From Micrasema longulum (taxonomy: Eukaryota; Arthropoda; Insecta; Trichoptera; Brachycentridae), in contig JAGVSM010000496.1 of the NCBI GenBank assembly GCA_022494885.1, positions 1 to 64,000 on the forward strand: 64,000 nucleotides of DNA, read 5' to 3'. Under the pieces are notes generated by a model. It saw only the letters and a program-made list of their open reading frames with translations, was not told where the DNA came from and searched no databases. Position numbers and translations under genes: made by a program. Shown in pieces: positions 1 to 9,002 of this stretch (the first letter of the stretch is position 1; every line of letters begins with the position of its first letter).

Positions 1-16
1 ATGCAGTTTGTTTTAT

Positions 17-135
17 GTGAAATAGACCCAGAATAATTCTAGAGCAGCATTTTTGACTAGATGGCTACTTTTAAGTAAATAAATCTAAAAATTGATTAGA
101 GATAAGTCTGCTTCGTAGTGGTGAGTTCATTCGAA
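17..135 (+). mobile_element. SINE-A composite SINE, degenerate copy
   Basis: The left part begins with the head motif GTGAAATAGACCCAGAAT, followed by TTTTTGACTAGATGGCTACT. About 85 bases later comes the tRNA-like start AAGTCTGCTTCGTAGTG (104-120). The same head and tRNA-like module occur in the same order and at similar spacing at 13191-13367 (+), 16756-16905 (-) and 41025-41206 (-). The copy loses similarity soon after 135, so no B box is visible. Confidence 0.55.
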
Positions 136-2460
136 AAATCTACAAAAAGTTAAATGAATAAAACAGATGATATGTAATACGTAAGCCGTTCTTTTTTATC
201 GAATAACGTTATTTGTGAATTTTAAAATGCGGTATTGCTACCAATTGCTGCGAGAATTATCCAATAAATTTAATTACAGGTTTATTATGTTACGAGTGAA
301 AATTAATTTAAATTCGAACTACTGATTGGATTGGAAAACATTATGCAAATAAGCTGTAGTAGATAGAAAACAGTTTACAAGTACTGTATATTCTCCGCAG
401 TCTGTATATTGATATTATGATACCTGTTTTTATATGTCTAATAAAGGAATTAAACATTAATACTTAATTTGCCGTAGATAAAATGCATTCTATGATGTTT
501 TTTTATAAAAATTTCACCCATTGAATTCATATGTTTATCGTCATAGTTAAACAACATTTTTAACTAAATTATTCATATTATTATTTTTTACAAATACAAT
601 GACGTGAAATATTGAAGGACTAAGTGGCAATCGAAAACGCATTTTCTCAATCTACTCATCAACTTCAATTACAATCCTTAAATTATTGTAATATCCGGTA
701 ATTGTTGCCTTTAAAGAAAAATCAACGCATTTTGAAAAAGATGACTTAAAAATATTATTTTGTCGATTTCACTTCAATGGGCGCATTAATTTATTTGTAA
801 AAATAAGAAATGTTTTTCAAAATCGTAAGATAAATATAAAATAACGCAACGTTAAAAGTACAAGGTGACTAATTTATTATTTGCAACAAACGAGATTCGA
901 AAAAAAGGTTTTAAAGTTCACCGTTTAATTCGAAGTGTTACTTATCTAGTTATAGAGCAATTTTTTTTTTTTAATCAAAAAAATAATAACGGAAAGGGTC
1001 TTATATACATTAACTCACACTTAAATTAACAAGACGTGCTTTTAGGTATCTCAGTTTTTCATTCTCAGCTTTTATTTAAAAAAATGTTTAAAAGCTTCGG
1101 TTAGTATTTCCGTTTTTAAGGATGATTTTCAATAGTTTTTGTACTGACAATTTTTCTGCGGTTTCAAACGCATTTTAGTTTATGACACGTCCACAAAATA
1201 CACACAGCAAATCATATGTTTGTACAGGATCCTTTATGTTTCGTATACTATGTTTGTATGCACATTGGTGAAGCTAATAGTGACGAGGGACAATAATAAT
1301 TGAAAATCTAATCAAATCTGAACACGTTCATCCATTGGCTGCGTGATTAGCTTCACTGCGGATTGTTTACACTAAATCAATACAGAATGCGTTAGTACCT
1401 ACTGCTTTTTGATCAATCAATCTCCGGAATCTGATTATAAATCACAAACATTAGTGGGATTCAGTTTGTACGTACATATTTAATAATTTGAATAAATTAA
1501 ATTAAAATAAAATAATGATAATTGATGAAAATCCTGGCTTATAAACTAAAGTCTATTGTGATTTCACTGTAACGCTTGCCCACGTATTATTTAAAGCGAA
1601 TGTAGATTAAGAATGATACAAAGTAAAAATTGCTATGATATAAAGCAATCTGAACCATGCAGTGACACAATATAAGAAAAATAACTCTAATTGTTTTTTA
1701 TTAGTTATTTTAAATATATAATATTGATGAACACAAAACACATTTTAAAAATTACGCCTTCTTACTTTAACCTAAAAATAATCTTATTGTGAGTTCATAA
1801 AAAAAAAAAAATTACATTAGCATATATTATAAATTATTGAAAAATGGGAATAATAGACGCGATAAAATACTGCTTTTTCAAAACACTATATTATTTTATC
1901 ATGATGGGCTTTGATGTTTTAAAAGCCGGTTTTAAATGTACTTTGGTGAGTTTTTAAGTTTTCGGTGCATTTTAACACTGGCAAAAAACAAAATGCCATG
2001 TAGGGCGAATATCGTGTTTTGAAAGAACAATCCAAAAAAAATATATATTAATGATTTGAAATATTTATTTTTATCTTTAAAAATAAATCTTAACTTAATA
2101 CAAACTAAAAACGAAAGTCAATTTAAACTAATCCAAAAATTAAATGAGTAAACAAAAATTAATCTAACAGTTGAATAAATGATTTACTCAAATTAACAAT
2201 TTACCCTTCTGATGTGAAAACCATTGCGACGCAAAGAACTCGTGAGAAATGTTTAAAAGATTTTGTTATCAAAATCGTTAATTAAATAAACAACTCTTTT
2301 CGCAAGAAAATGCTCAGATAAGATTAAATCGTAACCTCATATTCACATTTCCTAGAAAATAATATTTGCCAAACGGATTATGTTCACGATTTCCGGAAAA
2401 TTCTTAGAAGATAAAAGAAAATATATACCGAAGTATGCATTTATTAAAGAATAGAAAATA
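136..2460. other. AT-rich non-coding upstream region
   Basis: No convincing gene is visible. It holds poly-T/poly-A runs (for example 961-972 and 1800-1811). One tiny frame at 1844-1957 (37 codons) contains GTGAGT, a possible splice donor, near its end, but nothing else supports it. A fragment at 722-735 resembles the TCAACGCATT end of MITE-B. The last 150 bases hold the probable promoter elements of the defensin-like gene. Confidence 0.5.
2314..2415 (+). promoter_or_regulatory. Candidate immune-type enhancer: GATA motifs and NF-kappaB-like site
   Basis: AGATAAG-type GATA motifs lie near 2316-2322 and AGATAAAA near 2409-2416. Between them GGAAAATTCTT (2395-2405) is an imperfect kappaB-like site directly after TTCC. 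Paired GATA and kappaB sites close to the TATA box are known for insect antimicrobial-peptide genes driven by Rel factors in fat body. The motifs are short and the region is AT-rich, so chance occurrence is quite possible. Confidence 0.3.
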
Positions 2461-2470
2461 CAAACTCCAG

Positions 2471-2478
2471 TATAAAAA
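2471..2478 (+). promoter_or_regulatory. TATA box of the defensin-like gene
   Basis: TATAAAAA lies 84 bases before the start codon. The expected transcription start about 25-30 bases downstream falls near 2498-2505, giving a 5' leader of roughly 50-57 bases. This is typical of short, inducible insect secreted-peptide genes. Confidence 0.55.
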
Positions 2479-2554
2479 GAGTTCTGATTTGTAGTCCTTC
2501 GTGCATTCGAAAAGAGTCTTTACCAGTTAAAATACGTTTTTACTTTATTTAAAA

Positions 2555-4917
2555 ATGAGGGTTTTGGCTTTGTTTTTTGTGTTGGTTGTAGTATTTTGCA
2601 TTGCAGTAAAAGGATTATGTATTAGTGACGTTTGTAATAATGAATGTGTTTCAAAAGGATACGATTCTGGAAAATGTGAATCTGACGGATTGTGTCATTG
2701 TCAAAAAAATGGTAAAAATCATGTTTATAAAATCAGACATTTTTTTTCAAAATCTCAACGTCACTTCAAAATATTATAATCATTTTATTACTGTTACCCA
2801 CTGTTCAATTTGTATTTTTTTTAGAACTGCGCAAAAAACGTGTAAAACAAGGTTGCAGTGTATATTGAGGCTTTACTGAAATAATGCATTAAGCCATTCA
2901 AACAAGTTGCGACACAATCGCATTTAAAGCATTTTTCTTCTTTCAACGCATTAATGTAAATTCTAAAATAGTATTTATTTTTTTCAGGAATACTTAAAGA
3001 GCTGCCAAATGAAACTATAAAAGACGCATCTGAATATGAAAGCAGTAAGTATGTTCAAATGTTTCATACGCGTATTTTGAATTAATAAAACACACAAGTC
3101 TTTTTAGTATATCAGTCAAAATAAAATTAAAAGGAGTATTTCCCATAAAAAAAATATATTAAAGAAGTTAATCCTTGATTTCATATTAATTTTTAAATGT
3201 TATATCAAATAGTTTCTCAATTTAATCAATTAAATGCAGATAATATTATTTTTTACATTTTTAAGATACAAAAAGAAAATTTTTTCATTCGTACAATAGA
3301 AAAATAGCTCTGCTGCTATGTTTTACACCAATATTAATTAATTATAGCATAATATGTATCATTCATCTCTTAAAAATCGTTTAAATTGAACGTGGTTATG
3401 CAGGAAGCAGCCAGCCATAGAAAAGTGAAACTGAGATTATAGCACCTTTATGAAACGAGTAAATAATTAAATCTACACAACAGTTGAAATGTTTTTGACT
3501 TTTACAAATGAAAACAAAGAAAACATTAGTTTTTTTTTATTGAAAATAATATTTTTATTATGTATTTGACCAGTTTTAATATTTTTTAATGTACCGTCAG
3601 ATTTTTCTAGTGCTGTGAGTGTTTTTAGCAAATTGAGAAATGCCGTTTTTGTGATCGACACTATTTTCAGAGGGTGATTATTACAGTTTTATGTACTTAA
3701 GCGGCCTTTTTTTTAATTAGCAGATCATAGAATTGACCTTACTGCACTCGATAAAACCAATTTATTATTTTTTTCAATATTGTGGACTGGCTGTTTTTTG
3801 CATAACTACGTTTAATTATACTTCGCATAAACGTACGATTGTTGTATTTTTTATCTTTTTTTAAAGGGATTCCTCTGAGTGAAACAAATGCCCAGGAAAT
3901 AAATAAAAATAGTGGTAATCCTCAAGGTTAGTCTACGTTTATTCTGAGTCCTTTTAGTATTTTTTTGTTTTCCGAAACTATGAACATTAAAATTAAATAC
4001 AATATATAAAATAAAACAGCATTTACTGCACCATCTCGGCTAAGACGCGTCGTAGCCTAACGACGCGACGTTGAAGTAAACAGACGCTATGACTGACATA
4101 CGATAGTCGCATTTTTTTAATATTTGCTTCTTAGAAAAACAAAAACTTTTTTGGAAAACAATGAAAAACAACAAAATCAAAAAATATTTAAATTAAAATA
4201 CCAATGTTCTTAAATGTACTTTACTTTTAAATGTTTGTAGTCAGGCTGAATTTCCTCCCTAAGGAGTTGTATACAAATTAAGATCTAAATAACTACCTTG
4301 GGAAGAAATTCAGTTTGACTGCAAAAATTTCCAAGTACTTATAATTAAACTAACAGGTATGAGAAGAAGTATAATAATAGAAAAAATATTTTCAGGTGTT
4401 GCTTTGTAGATAAAATGGTGCAGCCGGATGTTTCTCACCCACAGGATCTCACCCAAAATTTTAAGCCCTTTTGCTTGACAGAAATCAGACATATAAATGT
4501 TTAAACATAAACAGAATGTTAAATGTTACACAGTCTGTAAAGTGACCACTTAAACCAGCCAATGAACGTTCAAGCCCTGTAAATGCCTAGATTTCCATAT
4601 TCCCTTTCAAAAAATGTTTTATTCTCTGTTGCAACAAATTTATACTAATAATTAATTCAAATCCTTTTTTGTAGTACACAGATAATGCATTATGAAGACA
4701 AGATGATCAGTCGTACGCTTAGAATGGCAGTCCATTAATTAAAACAAAATTTTGTAAAATTTAATATGCTATTTTTTTTTCAGAAAATCCAGTTATTAGT
4801 CCAAAAATCAGCCGATTGTTCAATATATGTTACGATTACCAATGCAACTTTAATTGTAGACAGCGAGGAAAGCGGGGTGGATATTGCAGTTTTGGAGTCT
4901 GTTACTGCTATGGGTGA
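2555..4917 (+). CDS. Two-domain CS-alpha-beta (gallerimycin / X-tox-like) secreted peptide, four exons
   Basis: The exons are 2555-2711, 2988-3044, 3867-3926 and 4784-4917. The introns have GT...AG ends and all three are phase 1. The product has 135 residues. Residues 1-20 form a signal peptide (hydrophobic run 3-18). Domain 1 has cysteines 22, 27, 31, 41, 47 and 49. Domain 2 has cysteines 107, 112, 116, 126, 131 and 133. Both follow C-x4-C-x3-C-x9-C-x4/5-C-x-C, the CS-alpha-beta knot with a very short N-loop as in lepidopteran gallerimycin. Domain 2 also shows NCRQRG and GGYC, as gallerimycin does. Residues 53-106 form a linker, partly encoded by two mini-exons, with an NET glycosylation sequon at 60-62. 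Known family: gallerimycin is antifungal, while X-tox proteins carry tandem CS-alpha-beta modules, are immune-induced and appear to lack direct killing activity. An extracellular immune role is inferred. The second domain ends two residues after its last cysteine. There are no stops or shifts. The weakest splice site is the exon 3 acceptor (TTTAAAG). Confidence 0.85.
2840..2953 (+). mobile_element. MITE-B copy inside intron 1 of the defensin-like gene
   Basis: It starts with GTGTAAAACAAGGTTGCAGT, runs through ATAATGCATTAAGCCATTCA and CACAATCGCATTTAAAGC, and ends in TTTCAACGCATTA. An inverted copy lies at 5594-5708 and a direct partial one at 5345-5485. There is no coding capacity. It is probably a small non-autonomous element, and its class is unknown. 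Confidence 0.6.
3388..3457 (+). repeat. Short dispersed repeat in intron 2
   Basis: About 70 bases with GTTATGCAGGAAGCAGCCAG, GAAAAGTGAAACTGAGAT and GCACCTTTATGAAA match 20657-20726 almost base for base. It is an unclassified fragment of a dispersed element. Apart from this, intron 2 (3045-3866) and intron 1 hold only AT-rich sequence. Confidence 0.55.
4043..4073. repeat. GC-rich hairpin in intron 3
   Basis: ACGCGTCGT and ACGACGCG face each other across a short loop in otherwise AT-rich intron sequence. It is a perfect stem of about eight base pairs. No function is assigned. Confidence 0.35.
4240..4645. mobile_element. MITE-1 foldback element, copy in intron 3
   Basis: The left arm contains CAGGCTGAATTTCCTCCCTA. 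The right arm reads GTTACACAGTCTGTAAAGTG, ACCACTTAAACCAGCCAATG, CAAGCCCTGTAAATGCCTAG and CTCTGTTGCAACAAATT. The right arm recurs closely at 13740-13870, 43138-43290 and 62508-62660, and inverted at 30990-31235. The middle (TTCTCACCCACAGGATCTCA) matches the middle of the copy at 13420-13870. There are long inverted arms and no coding capacity. Confidence 0.65.
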
Positions 4918-5056
4918 AAGAAAATAATCAAGCTGAATCTTAGAATACATATGTTTATGTAATTTAAAGTAAACAATTTTCTTAATATGCATTTATGTTT
5001 CTTAAAACTTTTTATCAATAGTCTAATGGATTAAAAAAAACGTGTGTTGATTTTGA

Positions 5057-5062
5057 AATAAA
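5057..5062 (+). terminator. Polyadenylation signal of the defensin-like gene
   Basis: AATAAA lies 140 bases after the stop codon, so the 3' UTR would be about 160 bases. It is followed by A-rich and T-rich sequence. Confidence 0.5.
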
Positions 5063-5344
5063 ATATTTGAAACCAAAACAAAATTTATGTTAATCGCAAT
5101 CATGTTTATTTATTCTTAAATTAATTCCTGAAACCATAAAAATATTAGCAACACTCACACATACACAAACAGAACAAAATATAACTGGGCTAGTAATCCT
5201 TTGTAATAACTCTAAACAGAATGTTAGATCACAAGAAAACTTAAAAGCAAACATAAATATTGGGAAAACAAACTTGAATAAAATAAAGCAGGTATATACG
5301 CAAAATAATATAGAAAACCATTGCAAAACCCTTCTTTTAAATAT

Positions 5345-5485
5345 CGAAGCTTTACAGTCAGAATCCAATAAGTCATTAAAACAAGTTGCAAAATAATCGC
5401 ATTGAAAGCTTTTTCATTCTTTCAACGCATTATTTCTACTGAAGACTGTTGACTTAATGCATTCTGTCAGTATGACCTCGATATG
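5345..5485 (+). mobile_element. MITE-B partial copy
   Basis: GAAGCTTTACAGTCAG, AAGTCATTAAAACAAGTTGC, AATCGCATTGAAAGC and CTTTCAACGCATTA repeat the intron-1 element in the same order. A second, rearranged piece follows (GACTTAATGCATTCTGTCAG, CCTCGATAT). It forms an inverted pair with 5594-5708. Confidence 0.5.
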
Positions 5486-5593
5486 ATTAAAATATTTTTT
5501 AATGTAGGTGCAAGATGTTGATTTCACATTAAATGCTATGCCAAGAATAAAGATTACTCTTTGGAAATTGAAGAAAAAAAATGTTTGACAAAT

Positions 5594-5708
5594 AATGCGT
5601 TGAAAGATTAAAAATGCTTTAAATACGATTGTGCCGCAAATTTTTTGAATGACTTAATGCATTCTATCAGTAAAGCCTCGATATACACTGCAACCTTGTT
5701 TTACACTA
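5594..5708 (-). mobile_element. MITE-B inverted copy behind the defensin-like gene
   Basis: Read on the minus strand it matches the intron-1 copy along its length, from GTGTAAAACAAGGTTGCAGT to TCTTTCAACGCATTAT. With the copy at 2840-2953 it brackets exons 2-4 of the gene in opposite orientation. Confidence 0.6.
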
Positions 5709-5715
5709 TTTTTAC

Positions 5716-6955
5716 GCTGTTAAGAAAAAAATAATTAGAACAATGTGTAACAGTAATTATACTATCTGTTTTTAGAATGAAATACGTCGCTTTTTTACTC
5801 GGCTTATAATATAAATTTTACATGAATGGGCAGTATCATTTTTACGATTTTTAAAATTATTTTGAAATCATGTCGTATATTAAAAAAAATAAGAAACTAT
5901 AAATTGTAAATCACATAATTTTTAAAAATTTCACATAGTTTTTTTTACAAGAAAACCTATCCAACATTGTTTTGAAAATACATTTTTACACAATACTGTG
6001 TGGAACGTAATTCTCGTGTAAAAATATATTCCAATGTATACAAGTATTGAGTCGACATTCACTTTAAGTCACTTACCCAAAAAACACCATTTTGAGAAAT
6101 CGGAATTCAAAAGATTGGAGACTAAGAAAAAATCTAATTTTCAGGTTATGGAAGTTATATGCATCTATCGCAATTTTTTTTTTTTTTTAATTAATCTCAT
6201 TGGTAACTTTTTCTTTCACATATATTTTTATTTGCCTGGGTTGGTATTACAAACACATTGAAAGAGCGGTAAAGCGCGTTTTAACGTGCTAAATACGCGT
6301 TATATCGCGTTAAAAATGCATTGGGAATATCAGTCCTGGAAGGTTTTTAATATAGAAAGGTGGATTAAATTAGGTTAAGTGACCTTTGCTTGTTCAAAAT
6401 CTGTGCAACAATGCAATCCAAAAAATTTAGTGATCGCAAGGAAATATTCTAAATAATTATTGAAATATGTTTAGAAGTATTTTTTATATAAATAAATATT
6501 TTTTAAATGTTAATTATTTTATGTTTTTTAATACAAACACATGTTTTTAGGAAGATAACTATCATACCTAAAAAAAATTAAAAATCTGCCTAAACTGACA
6601 ATACATTCTATCCGCCGTTAGTGATTTATGCTTGCTGAGATTTTATTGAAGGTCCCACTACTGTTTTTCGCTATCAACAAACGATTTCGATTCGCCTCTT
6701 AAACTGCAAAATTTTACGCTTTAAATGGCATATTCAACTTAAAACTGTCTTTTTTAGGGTTACTGACTGTTGCTTGAACAGTGACGCTTTTGACACTTTT
6801 TTTGGAAATCTAGATTAAAGTATTTTTTATTTATTATTTTTTTTTATTTATAAATTTCATTAAAAGTACATATTTTTGTTAAATTCTACACAAATCTACT
6901 TTTACACACTGTAACTCTCCAAAAAAGAAACAAACTCTTGTGCTTAGAGACTGAC
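5716..6955. other. AT-rich intergenic DNA
   Basis: No gene is visible. A CG-containing stretch at 6262-6315 repeats GCGTT/ACGCG words (AAGCGCGTTTTAACG, TACGCGTTATATCGCG) with small palindromes. The rest is poly-T and poly-A. Confidence 0.45.
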
Positions 6956-6958
6956 TTA

Positions 6959-7265
6959 CCCTGTCACATCCGAAACCACGATAATCAGTATGAGCAAGAA
7001 GACATATTGGCACATTAAAATATTTTTTTAAACGAATGATATTTTAAAACATCAAAAAAAGCAAATGGTTGCTTACTTCTGCAAGGGTGAAACGAGGAGA
7101 GGGAAGGGGAAGTCTGATACTGCGCCGCGCTTCCCTCACTTTTCCTCTGCAGACGTAAGCAACCATCTGTTTTTTAAAATATTTTACATCAAACAAATAT
7201 TTTTTAATATATTCTAATATGTCTTCTTGCCCATTCTGATTATCGTGATTTCGGATGTGACAGGG
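6959..7265. mobile_element. Foldback MITE of about 307 bp, nearly palindromic throughout
   Basis: The left end CCCTGTCACATCCGAAA (6959-6975) is exactly complementary to TTTCGGATGTGACAGGG (7249-7265). Further inward, ATAATCAGTATGAGCAAGAAG pairs with CTTCTTGCCCATTCTGATTAT, and GGTTGCTTAC pairs with GTAAGCAACC. The centre is near 7113. There is no coding capacity, and the open frame on its minus strand is only the foldback read through. The ends do not show a sure target duplication. Confidence 0.8.
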
Positions 7266-7859
7266 TTTAAAGAACACCCTGTAAAATATAGGTGGGATAC
7301 GCACAGATACGAACAATGGGTAGTGTAGTACCAAAACTGTTCAATTTAATACCAGCTGAAAATCGTGAAGAAAAAATCCTAATTTCACTTTAAAAAATAG
7401 TCAAAAAATTATTAAACAGCAAGTGAAACTTAAGTGTATAAATATATTTTATTCTTCAATTACTATTAAACTATGTACTTACTTATAAATTTAAAAAAAA
7501 ATGTAATGTAACCCGCAGACAGGCTTCGGCTTTGCCGGAACAAAAATACAATTATGTATGTTACTTATTTGTTAAAATGAATAAAACTTAAAAAAAAAAA
7601 AAAGGATCAATGATCATGCCAAATAGGTAGAAACATGTTTTTATTTGTGAGTTTTATGTGTTTTTATTATGTTTTATATGTAGTTGAGATTAGGATTTCA
7701 TTATTTTTAATTAAAAATGATATAAAATGTCTCCCTCGGCACGGGATTCCCCAGTGAAGGAACATTATATATTTTTATTTTTTTTTCGTAATATCAGCAT
7801 ATGTTCATTTGGTTTTTATTTTATTTTTCTTTTCTTTTATTTTTTTATTTATTTTTTAT

Positions 7860-8211
7860 TTATTTAAATCTTAAAGTAGGGCACACATATCATACATATT
7901 GTTATGTGTGTTCTAATAATAACATTGCAAATATATTTAATTTATAAATTGTTTATCACATATGTCTTGACCATTATTTTAAATTTTGATATGTTTTTTT
8001 CTTCATAAATATTTTTTTCCATTTCGTAATACTTTTTTAATTGCTTTAAATAAAATTGAATTTTGTGACTTTGCCTTTTTCCTAAATGGAAGTCTAATTT
8101 TGTTCTTTTCTCTAGTATTGTGATCGTGTTCCTGCTGGTTCCGATCAATTTTTTTCCAAAATTCTGTTTTTTTATTAGAGTTTATAATTTTATGAACAAA
8201 TATCATTGTAA
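7860..8211 (-). pseudogene. Jockey-like LINE, 5'-truncated 3' end
   Basis: This is the 3' end of the same element as 49622-50915. On the minus strand it encodes the last 80 or so residues after the reverse transcriptase (MIFVHKIINS, RNQQEHDHNTREKNK, LPFRKKAKSQNS), split over two frames near 8020. It then has the shared 3' UTR with GTGTGCCCTACTTTAAGATT. The tail of AAATA-type repeats occupies about 7790-7866. Only about 350 bases inserted, as is common for target-primed reverse transcription. Confidence 0.8.
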
Positions 8212-8402
8212 TATCATATTTAATGTAATAAAATCATATATACAGTTAAAATGAATCAATATAATAAATTTAATAAATAAATAAGCTTTATATTCATTTT
8301 GTTTTAATAAAAACAATGTAAAATACTTTGTTTTTTCTACCATTAAAATGTTCGAAACTTCTGTCATATATTTCTAGAAATCTTTGTTCTAAAGGCTGAT
8401 AG

Positions 8403-8591
8403 ATGAGCGATGTGGATTTATGTGAAAGCATAAAAGAATGTATTTGGCCTCTCATACAAACAAATGTGGCTTTTATTATCCTCGTAGGAGTATTATTATT
8501 ATTAGTTTATGCAGCGACCCAGGAATCCAAACCTACGATTTCTATTTATACTCCCCCAAATTATTCCCATAGCTACAAATATTACAAATAA
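8403..8591 (+). CDS. Candidate 62-residue single-pass membrane microprotein
   Basis: The 62-codon frame opens with an acidic/cysteine segment (MSDVDLCESIKEC). It is followed by a hydrophobic helix at about residues 22-39 (VAFIILVGVLLLLVYAA) and a polar, tyrosine-rich tail (YTPPNYSHSYKYYK). Stop is at 8589-8591, and an AATAAA lies 68 bases later (8659-8664). Composition, the sharp TM segment and the mixed codon third bases look more gene-like than other frames of this length. No family is recognised. It could be a real short secretory or membrane peptide, the last exon of a spliced gene, or chance. A pyrimidine-rich TTTCTAG at 8372-8378 is a possible acceptor upstream. Confidence 0.35.
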   Translation: MSDVDLCESIKECIWPLIQTNVAFIILVGVLLLLVYAATQESKPTISIYTPPNYSHSYKYYK

Positions 8592-8658
8592 AATGTATCC
8601 CCTGGAATTTCCGAACTTCCGAACTGTTAAAGTTCATTATAAACTTTAAATTACAATC

Positions 8659-8664
8659 AATAAA
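8659..8664 (+). terminator. Polyadenylation signal after the 62-residue frame
   Basis: AATAAA lies 68 bases after the stop codon at 8591. The hexamer is common in AT-rich DNA, so this is only supportive. Confidence 0.3.
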
Positions 8665-9002
8665 ACTATTTGTCTCACCGGTCTCAAATGAACATCACAT
8701 ATTAAAACATATTTATATTTTGTTGTTGTGTTGACGTCGGCGGCAGCGAGGTCGCGCCGCGCAGCGTGGTGAAATTAATTTCATGTTTTATTAAAATGGT
8801 TCTTACGATCAAAATAAGAGTAAAAATATAAATACAAATTGTTACACTTAAAAGTAAGTAAATATTCGTATATTTTATTTATTTATAAATACGCCTAATG
8901 CGCATTTTTAAGAACACATTTATACATAGAAAATTATTATAAAGGAAAGTAGAAAGATACAATGGTATTTAGTAGACTTGGTGGGAGTAGAATATATATA
9001 GT

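Noticed and set aside
1844..1957. 37-codon frame containing GTGAGT, considered as a first exon
   Set aside because: No acceptor partner, no signal peptide and no promoter elements in convincing positions.
2625..2879. 84-codon frame overlapping exon 1 of the defensin-like gene
   Set aside because: It is a different frame of the same exon and runs into intron 1. The signal-peptide/cysteine frame with matching splice sites explains the region.
7044..7334. 96-codon minus-strand frame
   Set aside because: It runs across one arm and the centre of the foldback element. Palindromic non-coding DNA with no domain.
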